64,000 nucleotides of DNA from assembly GCF_904846685.1 (NCBI RefSeq), contig NZ_CAJHBQ010000002.1, positions 620,001 to 684,000 of the forward strand, written 5' to 3'. The DNA comes from Psychrobacter submarinus. Lineage in GTDB: Bacteria; Pseudomonadota; Gammaproteobacteria; Pseudomonadales; Moraxellaceae. The position numbers and the translations under genes are program-made. Shown here piece by piece: positions 54,602-62,957 of the stretch (within the stretch, counting starts at the first letter, position 1; the number at the start of each line of letters is the position of its first letter). The notes below the pieces were generated by a model. It was not told the origin of the DNA and searched no databases. It saw only the letters and a program-made list of their open reading frames with translations.

Positions 54602-57600
54602 TCAATTCCGTATCTTCAAACTTAGTACATATTTACCACTCAAACCATCAACAACCAGCAAAAGGTGCAGCACATAACTCATCAAAGCCGAAGACAGCTT
54701 TGCCTTGCCTTTCTGCTTAAGCGGACTAATAACCGTTAGTGCATAACCGTTATAGGTGCCTATGCTTGTAACCTCGCCTTCAAAACTAGGGACTTTTTGT
54801 CTAAACTCTTCTATACGCTTGAGCTGAGCAGCCTTATTGACAACAGGACGATACCCTTTTTTATTTTTGTCATTAGTATAAGGCTCAGACTCAATACAAC
54901 TGATATTTACCCGCCAATGTTTACTGGGTAGAATTTGACACATGGTTTTTAGATAGCTATAAAACAGCTTTTTTTGCTTAAAGGTAAAACGAATGTCACT
55001 CTTTGAGGTATTGGTTTTCTCATAAAACACCTCCAGTATTTGCTTTATTTCACGTCTGCTTGTTTTAGATGTATAAAGCGCCTCAAGGTTATCAAAGCAT
55101 TGATACACCAGCGCTTGCTCTTCACGATAATGCAGCGGTGTTGGCGAGATTAAAACATGATCAGAGAGTTGTTTACGTTTTTTAGAGATGAGCTTATGAT
55201 TAAGCGTTCCATCGTCATTTTTTACCAAGCTCAATGCGCGTTCATAAATCATCAACGCATCATCATACCTAAAGTTTAAGCTACTAGCTTCCCCTAGCGT
55301 TTGCCCATCCTCTATGTCGTATAACAGCTTTTCTATCACCTCACGGCTATAGCTACCAAATACAGCTGAAGACTGTTTTTTGATAGTGTTGCTATTATGG
55401 CTAGTTGGATAAGGCGCTTTTACCTTATGAGTAAATGCTAATTTTTTACACTCAATTTTACGATTCACGTATGGTCTGATTTGATTGAGATGAACCTTGT
55501 CATCTCTAGTCTCTAAAGCAAGTGGATTATGCTGTTTTAGGTCCATACGACTGGTGCCAATCAGCTTGTTAACTACACCTAAAGGTAGAGTCAATTTAGC
55601 CTGCTGCAATTGGTGACTTGCAACAAGATCAGCAACATGTATATAAGAGCTAAAAGTAGTATTGAGATCAGCATGACCTGCAAACTCCATCAGTGCATCC
55701 CAGTGATTGGTTGAGACACGACGCTTGTTACCTAAAAAATGTGTTTTAACCTTCTCGATTTGCGTCTCATCATAATCTGTAAACTGCTGAGCAAAATCAG
55801 GATTGCATCTGAGTACAAGTGCCATATTAGATATCGCATTATGACGAAAGCTGTGCAGGGTTAGATCATGATAAGCGGTATTTTCTAATATACGTTTTAA
55901 CGGCTGCTCTATACCATAACGAGATATGACAGCGGCTTGATATGCTAGCGTAAATAAGTAGCGAGACGACTGACTCTCTTTTAGATGAAAGAGGCTTTTA
56001 AAATCTTCTAGCTCTTCTGGCAAAAGTAGTACTGACAAATGAATTCGGCGCGTACCGTCATCTGATTTCAAATCACGATGCGCATTAGAGCGAATAATAA
56101 CGTTGTATTCCCTAAATCCTTGATTATCATATTCGATATCTTTAACCTGTAATCCTAAAATCTCGCTGATGCGCATGCCAGTACGGTATAGCAATATTAT
56201 GACGATACGAAGGACTTGCTTATAGTAATCACTCAGCGTCTCTTGCTCAGCGATACAGTTAAGAATTACATGGTAAAGCGGATTAGGTATAAGATAACTG
56301 GATACTACCTGCGGATCGCCGCCGCCTCTGATATCAATATCAGGCGCTTGGTAATGTTTCTTTAAAGAGTAATGCAGTGAGCAAATAACTGTCTTAGTAA
56401 ACCCTAGTCTATTTGGGTTCTTCTCGACAATGATTTCGTTGTATAGATAGTGGTAGTCATGTTTCGACAATTGTGAAAAATCAGTTGTACGAGTTCCTGC
56501 GATGAAACCATTACCGACCTCAGATAAATACCGCTTTAAGGTATTGATTTTACTACCGCTGGTGAGTAAGTCTATCATCCATCTCACCAGTCGTTCTTGA
56601 TTGGGATATAGGTTTTGGGTCAATAAATCTAATAGCTGTGGTTTAACTTGTTTTTTGTCACTGTTAAGTATGCTGCGTATCTCTTTAACCGCATCCGATC
56701 GAAATCTTTCGACTTTAACATCAGCGATTGAGTTCTCAGCGCTATTACTAGATTCAATCACTAATTTACTGACGTGTTCATCTGACAGTACTGCATTGGG
56801 TGTTTTAATACTTTTAAAATATCTCAGCCACTGTTCTATTGGTAGTGAAGTTTGCTTTTGCTGGCCTGTTAGCACTTGTACTAATTGAATGTCTAGATGC
56901 ACGTCTGGCATCGTTTGCCAATAGATGGCAATATGCCGTAAGTAGTTAGACTTCTGGATAGATCTAACCGAGAAGTCCTCTCCAATATACTCTCCTAGCC
57001 TTCTTATCACTTGATGGTATTTAGGAAACTCATTTTGCGCTTGATACTGGCGCTGTAGTTTGAGCAGCCATAAACGGCTGATGTCATCTACGCTAATAAG
57101 GCGTGTGAGATATACCTCATCTAAATCGTTTTCTGTAGGCACTACCTCATTGCCATACTCAGGTGATAATAGTCTAACCGGCATGATAAGCAGGTCATTA
57201 GCCATCTGATAGATAGGCTTTTTTTGTTCTAAATGGTCGTAAATCTCTTTGAGTATCTTTTCATCGTTACAGCCTGCAAAACTAATAAGTGAGAAGAAAA
57301 ACCAGCTGACGCTCTCAAGCAACGAAAAGGTGTTCCTTTGCTGCCATCTATCAAAGGCTTGTGCAACAATGCTTTGGGCTTTAGTTAGATATAAGAACGT
57401 CTCAAAATCGTTGATGTTTTTAGGGCGCTGAGGACGTACAGCAATAATGGGTTTTGGCAGTAACGGCAGGTGTCTTTTTTTACGCGTATCATTAATTTTA
57501 TCAAAAAAGCGCTTGCGCTCGAATAATGCAAACGGGATAAGATGCGCTGAAACGCTCTTTTCAATCTCTTTGTAGAGAGATTCGTATAAAGCGTAAATCT

Positions 57601-57763
57601 GCTCATCCGTTATCGCAGCTGCTGATTGGTTTTCCTCAATAAAGGTATCCCAAGCGTTTTGACAAAGCTCTTTTGTATGCTGCAGTGCTTGTTTGCGTCG
57701 ATCTTGCGCTTGTTCTGAGCGTCTTAGGTGTCCATATTGACTATCCGGCTGTATCCTTGTCAT
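54602..57763 (-). CDS. Very large tyrosine-recombinase-like protein (Gamma-Mobile-Trio-like)
   Basis: This 1053-residue protein has a tyrosine recombinase catalytic domain in its middle: Arg in LYRTGMRISEILGLQ (about residue 525), the R-H pair in LTLHSFRHNAIS (about 637), GH in FAGHADLNTTF (about 697), and the candidate nucleophile Tyr in FSSYIHVADL (about 705). About 480 residues precede it and 340 follow, far larger than an ordinary integrase. It overlaps the next upstream recombinase-like gene by 4 bases. With two other genes it forms a tight three-gene unit like the Gamma-Mobile-Trio, whose islands carry defence cargo. Confidence 0.78.
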   Translation of the reverse strand: MTRIQPDSQYGHLRRSEQAQDRRKQALQHTKELCQNAWDTFIEENQSAAAITDEQIYALYESLYKEIEKSVSAHLIPFALFERKRFFDKINDTRKKRHLPLLPKPIIAVRPQRPKNINDFETFLYLTKAQSIVAQAFDRWQQRNTFSLLESVSWFFFSLISFAGCNDEKILKEIYDHLEQKKPIYQMANDLLIMPVRLLSPEYGNEVVPTENDLDEVYLTRLISVDDISRLWLLKLQRQYQAQNEFPKYHQVIRRLGEYIGEDFSVRSIQKSNYLRHIAIYWQTMPDVHLDIQLVQVLTGQQKQTSLPIEQWLRYFKSIKTPNAVLSDEHVSKLVIESSNSAENSIADVKVERFRSDAVKEIRSILNSDKKQVKPQLLDLLTQNLYPNQERLVRWMIDLLTSGSKINTLKRYLSEVGNGFIAGTRTTDFSQLSKHDYHYLYNEIIVEKNPNRLGFTKTVICSLHYSLKKHYQAPDIDIRGGGDPQVVSSYLIPNPLYHVILNCIAEQETLSDYYKQVLRIVIILLYRTGMRISEILGLQVKDIEYDNQGFREYNVIIRSNAHRDLKSDDGTRRIHLSVLLLPEELEDFKSLFHLKESQSSRYLFTLAYQAAVISRYGIEQPLKRILENTAYHDLTLHSFRHNAISNMALVLRCNPDFAQQFTDYDETQIEKVKTHFLGNKRRVSTNHWDALMEFAGHADLNTTFSSYIHVADLVASHQLQQAKLTLPLGVVNKLIGTSRMDLKQHNPLALETRDDKVHLNQIRPYVNRKIECKKLAFTHKVKAPYPTSHNSNTIKKQSSAVFGSYSREVIEKLLYDIEDGQTLGEASSLNFRYDDALMIYERALSLVKNDDGTLNHKLISKKRKQLSDHVLISPTPLHYREEQALVYQCFDNLEALYTSKTSRREIKQILEVFYEKTNTSKSDIRFTFKQKKLFYSYLKTMCQILPSKHWRVNISCIESEPYTNDKNKKGYRPVVNKAAQLKRIEEFRQKVPSFEGEVTSIGTYNGYALTVISPLKQKGKAKLSSALMSYVLHLLLVVDGLSGKYVLSLKIRN

Positions 57764-60000
57764 AGTTTTGCCTGCTCTAATTCTAGCTCTACTGCCAATT
57801 GCTGGTAAGATTTTTTAGCGTCTATTATATGCCCCATAGACAATGTTGAGCTCTTTCGCCACGCTTCTTGGCCCATCATTTCATGACCAAAAATCGCCAG
57901 TATGACTGCTTCATCTACTCTCTGCTCATGTAAAAACCGTTGTCCCACATGGCGGGGCCAATCTGGCTTAAAACGGAAATTGTCACCTAACTCTTGAATA
58001 ATGATAGCTGGTCTGAGCGCGTGGAATTTACCTTTCTTATCTATAAAGTTGAGTAGCGGCTTTTGGTAATCAAAGATCTTATTCACTTCGATACCGATGT
58101 TAGTATCTAAACGTCCATAACGCTGAGCAAAGCTTTTCAAGTAATTTAAAAAACTTTGGATAGCCTCATACAGAAATGAGCAAATAGGCACTAAGCGCTG
58201 ACTACTCGCTGTCGCTCGTTCTTCCTTATCAGAGATCCAAACGATACCTGCCTCAAGGTTCATTTGGTTGAGATAACCAGGCGCACCTTCTACTGCTCTT
58301 ATTGAGGTCAGCAGAAGAGATACATGCCATAACCATAAGTTGTAAAAATTAAACTTTTCCCTATAGTCTTGGGTAGTTACTACCTTTTGCTGTAGGTAAC
58401 TCATAAATTGTTTCACTATTGGATAGTCAGGACTGTTTTGACTACCTATAGATTCATCACTGAGCGCGACTTGGTCTAAATAATCAACGATAATGGGTTT
58501 GTTGTTGTGACAGCGAGCGGTGAGGACTTTAATCGCACTATAGTAAACCTCTTTTACCTCTTCAATCGCATGCGAGCTATACCAAATATCTGCTCTTTTT
58601 TTGCTATTTCGTGAGGTAATAATAGTGGCCAGTTGAGTGCTACTGACTTCATAAATTAGAATGGTGTAGAGCGACTTTTCAATCCTGCCTAAGCTAATCA
58701 ATGGAAGCCTTAATGTTGTTCTTAAATCAGCAATGACTTCATTGATGTGTGCTGAATCTGGGTATCCTTTATAGGTCAAAAAAATGCCTAATGTCTCAGG
58801 TAATGGTAGTTTGAACTGCGTTAACCGATTAGAAATGACAGACTCTATTCCAGCTGTTCTAATGCGTAGCGGGGTAATGTCTAAATCAATAATGAACTCA
58901 TACTTTGACTTACGAGCGCTGATATCAATGATTTCTTTGTCATTGTTATTTATATCTTCAGCGAGTCGAGCGACTGAATGACCTGTGTATAAAGACAACA
59001 GTAAATAAGCAATTGCGCGCTTTTTATCCCTATCGCTTTCACCATCACTATCTTCATCAAACCACTGCCACAATCTAGACGCTATGTTCTGAATGGCTGT
59101 TATCGGTAGTTGTCGAATATTACTACTTACAAATCGCTCGTTTTTATTTGCATGCGCGAATTTTGCGTGTGTCCTTCGGTAAATCTGATTTGTTGAGAAT
59201 TTCTCAGTTTCTTTTAGCGTTGTCTGCTCAATATAGTTAAAATCAGGGATTGGGTTGTCTAATCGCTCACGATTAATGTCGTTGTTATTTTTTGTCGGCT
59301 CAAAACCTATAACCGATACTAACTCATCTGTATCACCATCCACATCCGTTTGTGTGATGTGCTCTATTTTTGGCGCATCAATTTTACTCTGCTTGGTCTG
59401 TTTTCTGCCGGAGGAGGTCCGCGTTATGCTACTTTTATTATTAAACGCAAAATCAATGGTTCGATATATTTTACTAAAAGCCTTGAGTTCAACATTATTT
59501 TTACGCTCAAGCTCATCTCGATAGTTCTCAAAATTTTTGTACATGGCCTGCAAAGTATCAGCCTGCAGCGTTAAGTAACAGTACTGCCAGATCTCATGGC
59601 TCCTACTTGTTGGATTCATCCACTTCCGAGCTTCAGCAGTAGTCTCACTAATGCGTCTTGGTAGGTTATTTTGGGCAAAATAGATCAGTAAATGACATAA
59701 TTTTGCAATCCACAGCCATTCCTTACTTGGGTTATTGATATCAAGATTTGGTAAATGATAGGTACTGGCGATAAATGCTCGAGTTAGATTTTCGGGCTTA
59801 GTCAGCTTACCTCTATAAGAGTCGTATATTTCTTTGAGATATATTGGAGTCAAAGGTTTTGACTGTTCCACCACTATGTTGATGTCCATAAATTCTCTTG
59901 GCACTAAACTGGCTACAGTTATGAGAAAGTTACGAATATCGGCGGTATAGATGTCCTCATTATCTGGTATTAGCATCTCTACGTTAGTTATTATTGTCAT
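57760..60000 (-). CDS. Second large recombinase-like protein of the trio
   Basis: A 746-residue protein; ATG 59998-60000 is preferred over an upstream TTG because GAGG lies 6 bases before it. The C-terminal part has RHVGQRFLHEQRVDEAVILA followed by IFGHEMMGQEAWRKSSTL, which resembles the R...H..GH half of a tyrosine recombinase. An earlier SLYTGHSVARLAED resembles the first-Arg region with Arg displaced. It overlaps both neighbours (4 and 17 bases), so the three proteins are made together. It may be a recombinase subunit with degenerate chemistry. Confidence 0.68.
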   Translation of the reverse strand: MTIITNVEMLIPDNEDIYTADIRNFLITVASLVPREFMDINIVVEQSKPLTPIYLKEIYDSYRGKLTKPENLTRAFIASTYHLPNLDINNPSKEWLWIAKLCHLLIYFAQNNLPRRISETTAEARKWMNPTSRSHEIWQYCYLTLQADTLQAMYKNFENYRDELERKNNVELKAFSKIYRTIDFAFNNKSSITRTSSGRKQTKQSKIDAPKIEHITQTDVDGDTDELVSVIGFEPTKNNNDINRERLDNPIPDFNYIEQTTLKETEKFSTNQIYRRTHAKFAHANKNERFVSSNIRQLPITAIQNIASRLWQWFDEDSDGESDRDKKRAIAYLLLSLYTGHSVARLAEDINNNDKEIIDISARKSKYEFIIDLDITPLRIRTAGIESVISNRLTQFKLPLPETLGIFLTYKGYPDSAHINEVIADLRTTLRLPLISLGRIEKSLYTILIYEVSSTQLATIITSRNSKKRADIWYSSHAIEEVKEVYYSAIKVLTARCHNNKPIIVDYLDQVALSDESIGSQNSPDYPIVKQFMSYLQQKVVTTQDYREKFNFYNLWLWHVSLLLTSIRAVEGAPGYLNQMNLEAGIVWISDKEERATASSQRLVPICSFLYEAIQSFLNYLKSFAQRYGRLDTNIGIEVNKIFDYQKPLLNFIDKKGKFHALRPAIIIQELGDNFRFKPDWPRHVGQRFLHEQRVDEAVILAIFGHEMMGQEAWRKSSTLSMGHIIDAKKSYQQLAVELELEQAKL

Positions 60001-60535
60001 AGCGAACCTCAGCAATTAGCTCAGAGAAAGGTGGTATCTTAGTGTGCTGCTGATTGCGGTATAGACTGGTTTGGTAATCGTAGTGATGACGCTTGAGACC
60101 TTTAATATCTAAAATGTACTGTATGGTCAGAGGTTTATTAAATAGCGCTTGTTGCATCTGAGCGGGCATACTGCTTTTTATAGCCTCAAAAACTTTTGGG
60201 TTGATAGGATTTACATCGATAAACTCATTCATAAGACAGGACCAAGCACGTCGCTCAATCTCTGCTTTAGAAAAACCTACTCTTCTAATGGATATTTCAG
60301 TGCCGTTCGTTAGCAAACCTACTTCTCTAAAACTTTCAAAAAAATAATACTGCTCGTCTATTTCAACGACTTCTAATAATAGCGCCCTATCTAAAGAAAA
60401 CGCATCAACTTCAGCTTTGAAAAACTCACAGAATATCTGATAAGGCTTCCTGGCACATTCGTGCACTACCAAATTGTTTTTTATGGCAATGCTTTTGACG
60501 CTTCGCCTCACTACTTTTTTAGTACGCTTCGCCAT
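59984..60535 (-). CDS. Small third member of the recombinase trio
   Basis: A 183-residue protein starting MAKRTKKVVRRSVKSIAIKNN (ATG 60533-60535), with a strongly basic N-terminus and a soluble remainder (YYFFESFREVGLLTNGTEISI; LDIKGLKRHHYDYQTSLYR). No family recognised. It is the first gene of the leftward trio and overlaps the second by 17 bases. A DNA-binding accessory role for the two large recombinase-like proteins is likely from its charge and position. Confidence 0.62.
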   Translation of the reverse strand: MAKRTKKVVRRSVKSIAIKNNLVVHECARKPYQIFCEFFKAEVDAFSLDRALLLEVVEIDEQYYFFESFREVGLLTNGTEISIRRVGFSKAEIERRAWSCLMNEFIDVNPINPKVFEAIKSSMPAQMQQALFNKPLTIQYILDIKGLKRHHYDYQTSLYRNQQHTKIPPFSELIAEVRYDNNN

Positions 60536-60775
60536 AATCAATGACCTACACGTTAGAGATATGCAGCATACAAAATCGATTATCTTCGATAGGGCAGGTA
60601 TGCAAAAAGTTTTTGGTTGGTGTCATAATACCATAATAATATAGTGTCCAGAAATATATTCATGCTATTAATATACTTGTTATTTACAAATTATAATATA
60701 TAATAGAAACCACCAAACCCTTTAACAACAAGGCATATAGACTAATAAAACTTTATGTAATTTTGGTCGACGCCA
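60536..60775. other. Non-coding right margin of the island
   Basis: About 240 AT-rich bases between the trio and the tRNA-Gly 3' copy. It should contain the trio promoter and perhaps the outer end recognised by the trio. No clear repeat was found. Confidence 0.35.
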
Positions 60776-61848
60776 TTGCCAAGGTTGGGGTATCTCTTAT
60801 CCCGCTCCAAATATTTAAAAAGCCTCACTTAATAGTGAGGCTTTTTTTTGTCCATTTTCCGGGGCTTGTAGAGTATTTCTTCGAATATTTATTTTCTTAT
60901 AGTAGACCTCTTGCAAAAGTCATAGGTTAAGCTCGGAATTAATGATACCAGCAAACAGCTTCATTCTAAGATCATAGCGCTGACGACGGTTGCGATATTT
61001 ATGAGCCACGATTTTAAACAACTTGATTAAGCCTATTTTGTGCTCAACCACAATACGGAACTTTGCCAGATAGTGATTGGCCTGTTTGCATATCTCCAGT
61101 AACTGACCACCACGTGGCTTTTTAAAAGGGGTGAAGGTTTGCTTATGTAGCTTTGCTATACCTTGATAGCCACTATCTGCTAGTAATTTAGCATTGTCAG
61201 GAAGCCAATCAGGACAAGTATCTTTATAGAGCTTAAAATCGTGGATTGACCCTTTGCAGGTTTGCACATCAAGTATCAAGCCGGTTTGCCAATGGACGAT
61301 AACCTGCGCTTTTAAGGTGTGTTGTTTTTTCTTGCCGCTGTAGTAGTCGCTTTGGTTTTTTTTGGACGCTCAATAGGGGTTTCGGTGGCATCGACGATGA
61401 CGACTGACCAATTGATGTCCTCATCGACACGACTAGGCAGCTTTTTAGGCAATTCAAACTTGCCAGAGTCAATCAGTGTGTCTTCTACTTTACGAATGAT
61501 ACGGCTAGCAGAAGACTCATGAATACCAAAGTCCATACTGATATGATAAAGCGTGCGGTATTCACGCCAATAAGTCAGGGCTAGTAGTATCTGCTCCTTA
61601 AGACTGAGCACACTTGGTCTACCTGATTTGGTCTTAGATGCTTCATGCTCTTGCATGGCATCAAGCATGTCATAAAAGGTGGCTTTATGAATGCCAGTGT
61701 AGCGTTTAAAACCAGCGTCACTTTGTTTGAGTAGCTTATCTATGTTTGGCATGGTTCCTAGACAGTTATGAATGTTTCAGTTATTGTAAAATTCTCTGCT
61801 ACTTTTGCAAGAGGTCTAGTTAAGTTTATCTACTCAATTAAAAAGCTC
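60776..61848 (+). repeat. attR: right junction of the island, split by an IS
   Basis: TTGCCAAGGTTGGGGT (60776-60791) is followed directly by ATCTCTTATCCCGCTCCA (60792-60809). The 11 bases CGAGAGTTCGA of the tRNA T-arm are missing, so this copy is not a functional tRNA. The match to the left junction continues through the terminator hairpin to CTTATAG (60902). It resumes after the IS with TTAAGTTTATCTACTCAATT up to about 61848. The IS therefore entered after the repeat already existed. Confidence 0.85.
60904..61817 (-). mobile_element. IS5-family insertion sequence, copy B (about 914 bp)
   Basis: It has the same 17-base inverted repeats and the same two-frame transposase as copy A: MPNIDKLLKQSDAGFKRYTG from 61752, slip at the A8 run, second frame to 60920 ending AGIINSELNL. 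Only a handful of base changes separate the coding parts. The segment between the transposase start and the right inverted repeat (about 61753-61800) is unrelated to copy A. It lies inside the attR repeat and could still be active. Confidence 0.93.
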
Positions 61849-61886
61849 AAAAATCGGCACCGTGACCAAAACGTGAAAAATTGAAT

Positions 61887-62616
61887 AGGGCGTGTTGAAC
61901 ATTAGCGACAAATTGATGGTAAAAAAATAGCGAACGGTTAATCTTTAAGTTCTCACACAAAAAAGATATCGTTCGCTATGCCTCGCACCATGCTCAAAGA
62001 TGAACACTGGACAAGACTGAAACCATCTATAAAGCTTACCAGCGCTGGTTTCGCAGTAATAAGTTGATTGCATTATTTACGTTACTGATCAAAGACGCAG
62101 ACCTTGAGTGGGTCTTCGATGGCACTCATATTAAAGCGCATCAGCACAGCAGTAGTGGCAATGAGAACCTACAATCCATTAGCAAAAGTGTGGCAGGCCG
62201 CGCGACCAAGATTCACTTAGCAGTTGATGCGCATGGCAATCTGATTACCTTTATTTTATCAGATGGCACAACCCACGATGTTAAAGTCGCACCTGATTTA
62301 GTAGACAAAGTGAATTTGAGTGATACAGAGGTTGTATGTGCCGATAAAGGCTATGATTCTGATGCACTACGAGCGCATATTGAACAGTCAGGGACGCATG
62401 ATAACATCCCTCGAAAACGAAACACTCAGTCTTCTAACGACCATATGGACTGGGACTTATATAAAGCCAGGCATCTAGTAGAAAATGCTTTCGTTAAGCT
62501 AAAACAGTATAGGGCGGTTGCCACCAGATTTGATAAGCTCAAGCAGAGTTATGAAAATACGGTCGCTCTTGCTTGTGCTTATATCTGGCTCAAATTATGA
62601 ATGTTCAACGCGCCCT
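61887..62616 (+). mobile_element. Second IS5-type element, internally deleted and inactive
   Basis: Inverted repeats AGGGCGTGTTGAACATT and AATGTTCAACGCGCCCT bound about 730 bases, with TA at both borders. The transposase starts at ATG 61978 (MPRTMLKDEHWTRLKP) and then jumps at about 62028 to YKAYQRWFRSNKLIALFTLL in another frame, where the family has some 40 residues in between. The rest, with EWVFDGTHIKAHQHS, VVCADKGYDSDAL and LVENAFVKLKQYR (the D-D-E residues), is intact to 62600. The deletion plus frameshift means it cannot move by itself. Confidence 0.88.
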
Positions 62617-62847
62617 AGATTTAGTGAAAAAAAAGGTGTGCTTGGCATAACCCGGTACAAAAAAGCGGCGCTAAGTCGTGACATCAGCGAGCAGCAGGTA
62701 CAACGCAATCAGTGCGAGCTACTAGTTAAAGCCGCTCATAGTGAAACATTAGAGCGTTATGGTATAGATTGTTTGCATGCGCATCTAAGCGATCAAGAAC
62801 ATACTATCAGCTCCTACATGGTTAGAAGCATTAGAAAAGGTTTATAA
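62617..62847 (+). pseudogene. C-terminal remnant of an unknown gene cut by the IS
   Basis: Directly after the right end of the deleted IS, an open frame reads KKGVLGITRYKKAALSRDIS and ends with SYMVRSIRKGL (stop at 62845-62847). No start or 5' part is present on the other side of the IS, so it looks like the tail of a gene whose front was lost when IS elements and the island rearranged this spot. Family not recognised. Confidence 0.5.
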
Positions 62848-62919
62848 GTCTGATGTTTTACACTACTAAGATTATCTACGCCATTTTCGATTATTTTCAT
62901 AATCCAGTATTTACTTTAT

Positions 62920-62951
62920 AAAAAATAAGGCCACGAATGGCCTTATTTTTT
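62920..62951. terminator. Bidirectional rho-independent terminator
   Basis: AAAAAATAAGGCCA and TGGCCTTATTTTTT form a perfect stem with a 4-base loop and A/T runs on both sides. It sits just downstream of the leftward Old Yellow Enzyme gene and ends its transcript. Confidence 0.9.
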
Positions 62952-62957
62952 CAATAG

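Noticed and set aside
11684-61817. Composite transposon bounded by the two IS5-type copies
   Set aside because: Copy B lies inside the pre-existing attR repeat and copy A inside the island, so they are better explained as independent insertions. No shared target duplication across the outer ends is seen.
61887-62616. Intact IS5 with a 178-residue transposase
   Set aside because: The 5' part of the transposase is present in another frame with an internal deletion; the open frame from 62064 lacks the N-terminal DNA-binding part.
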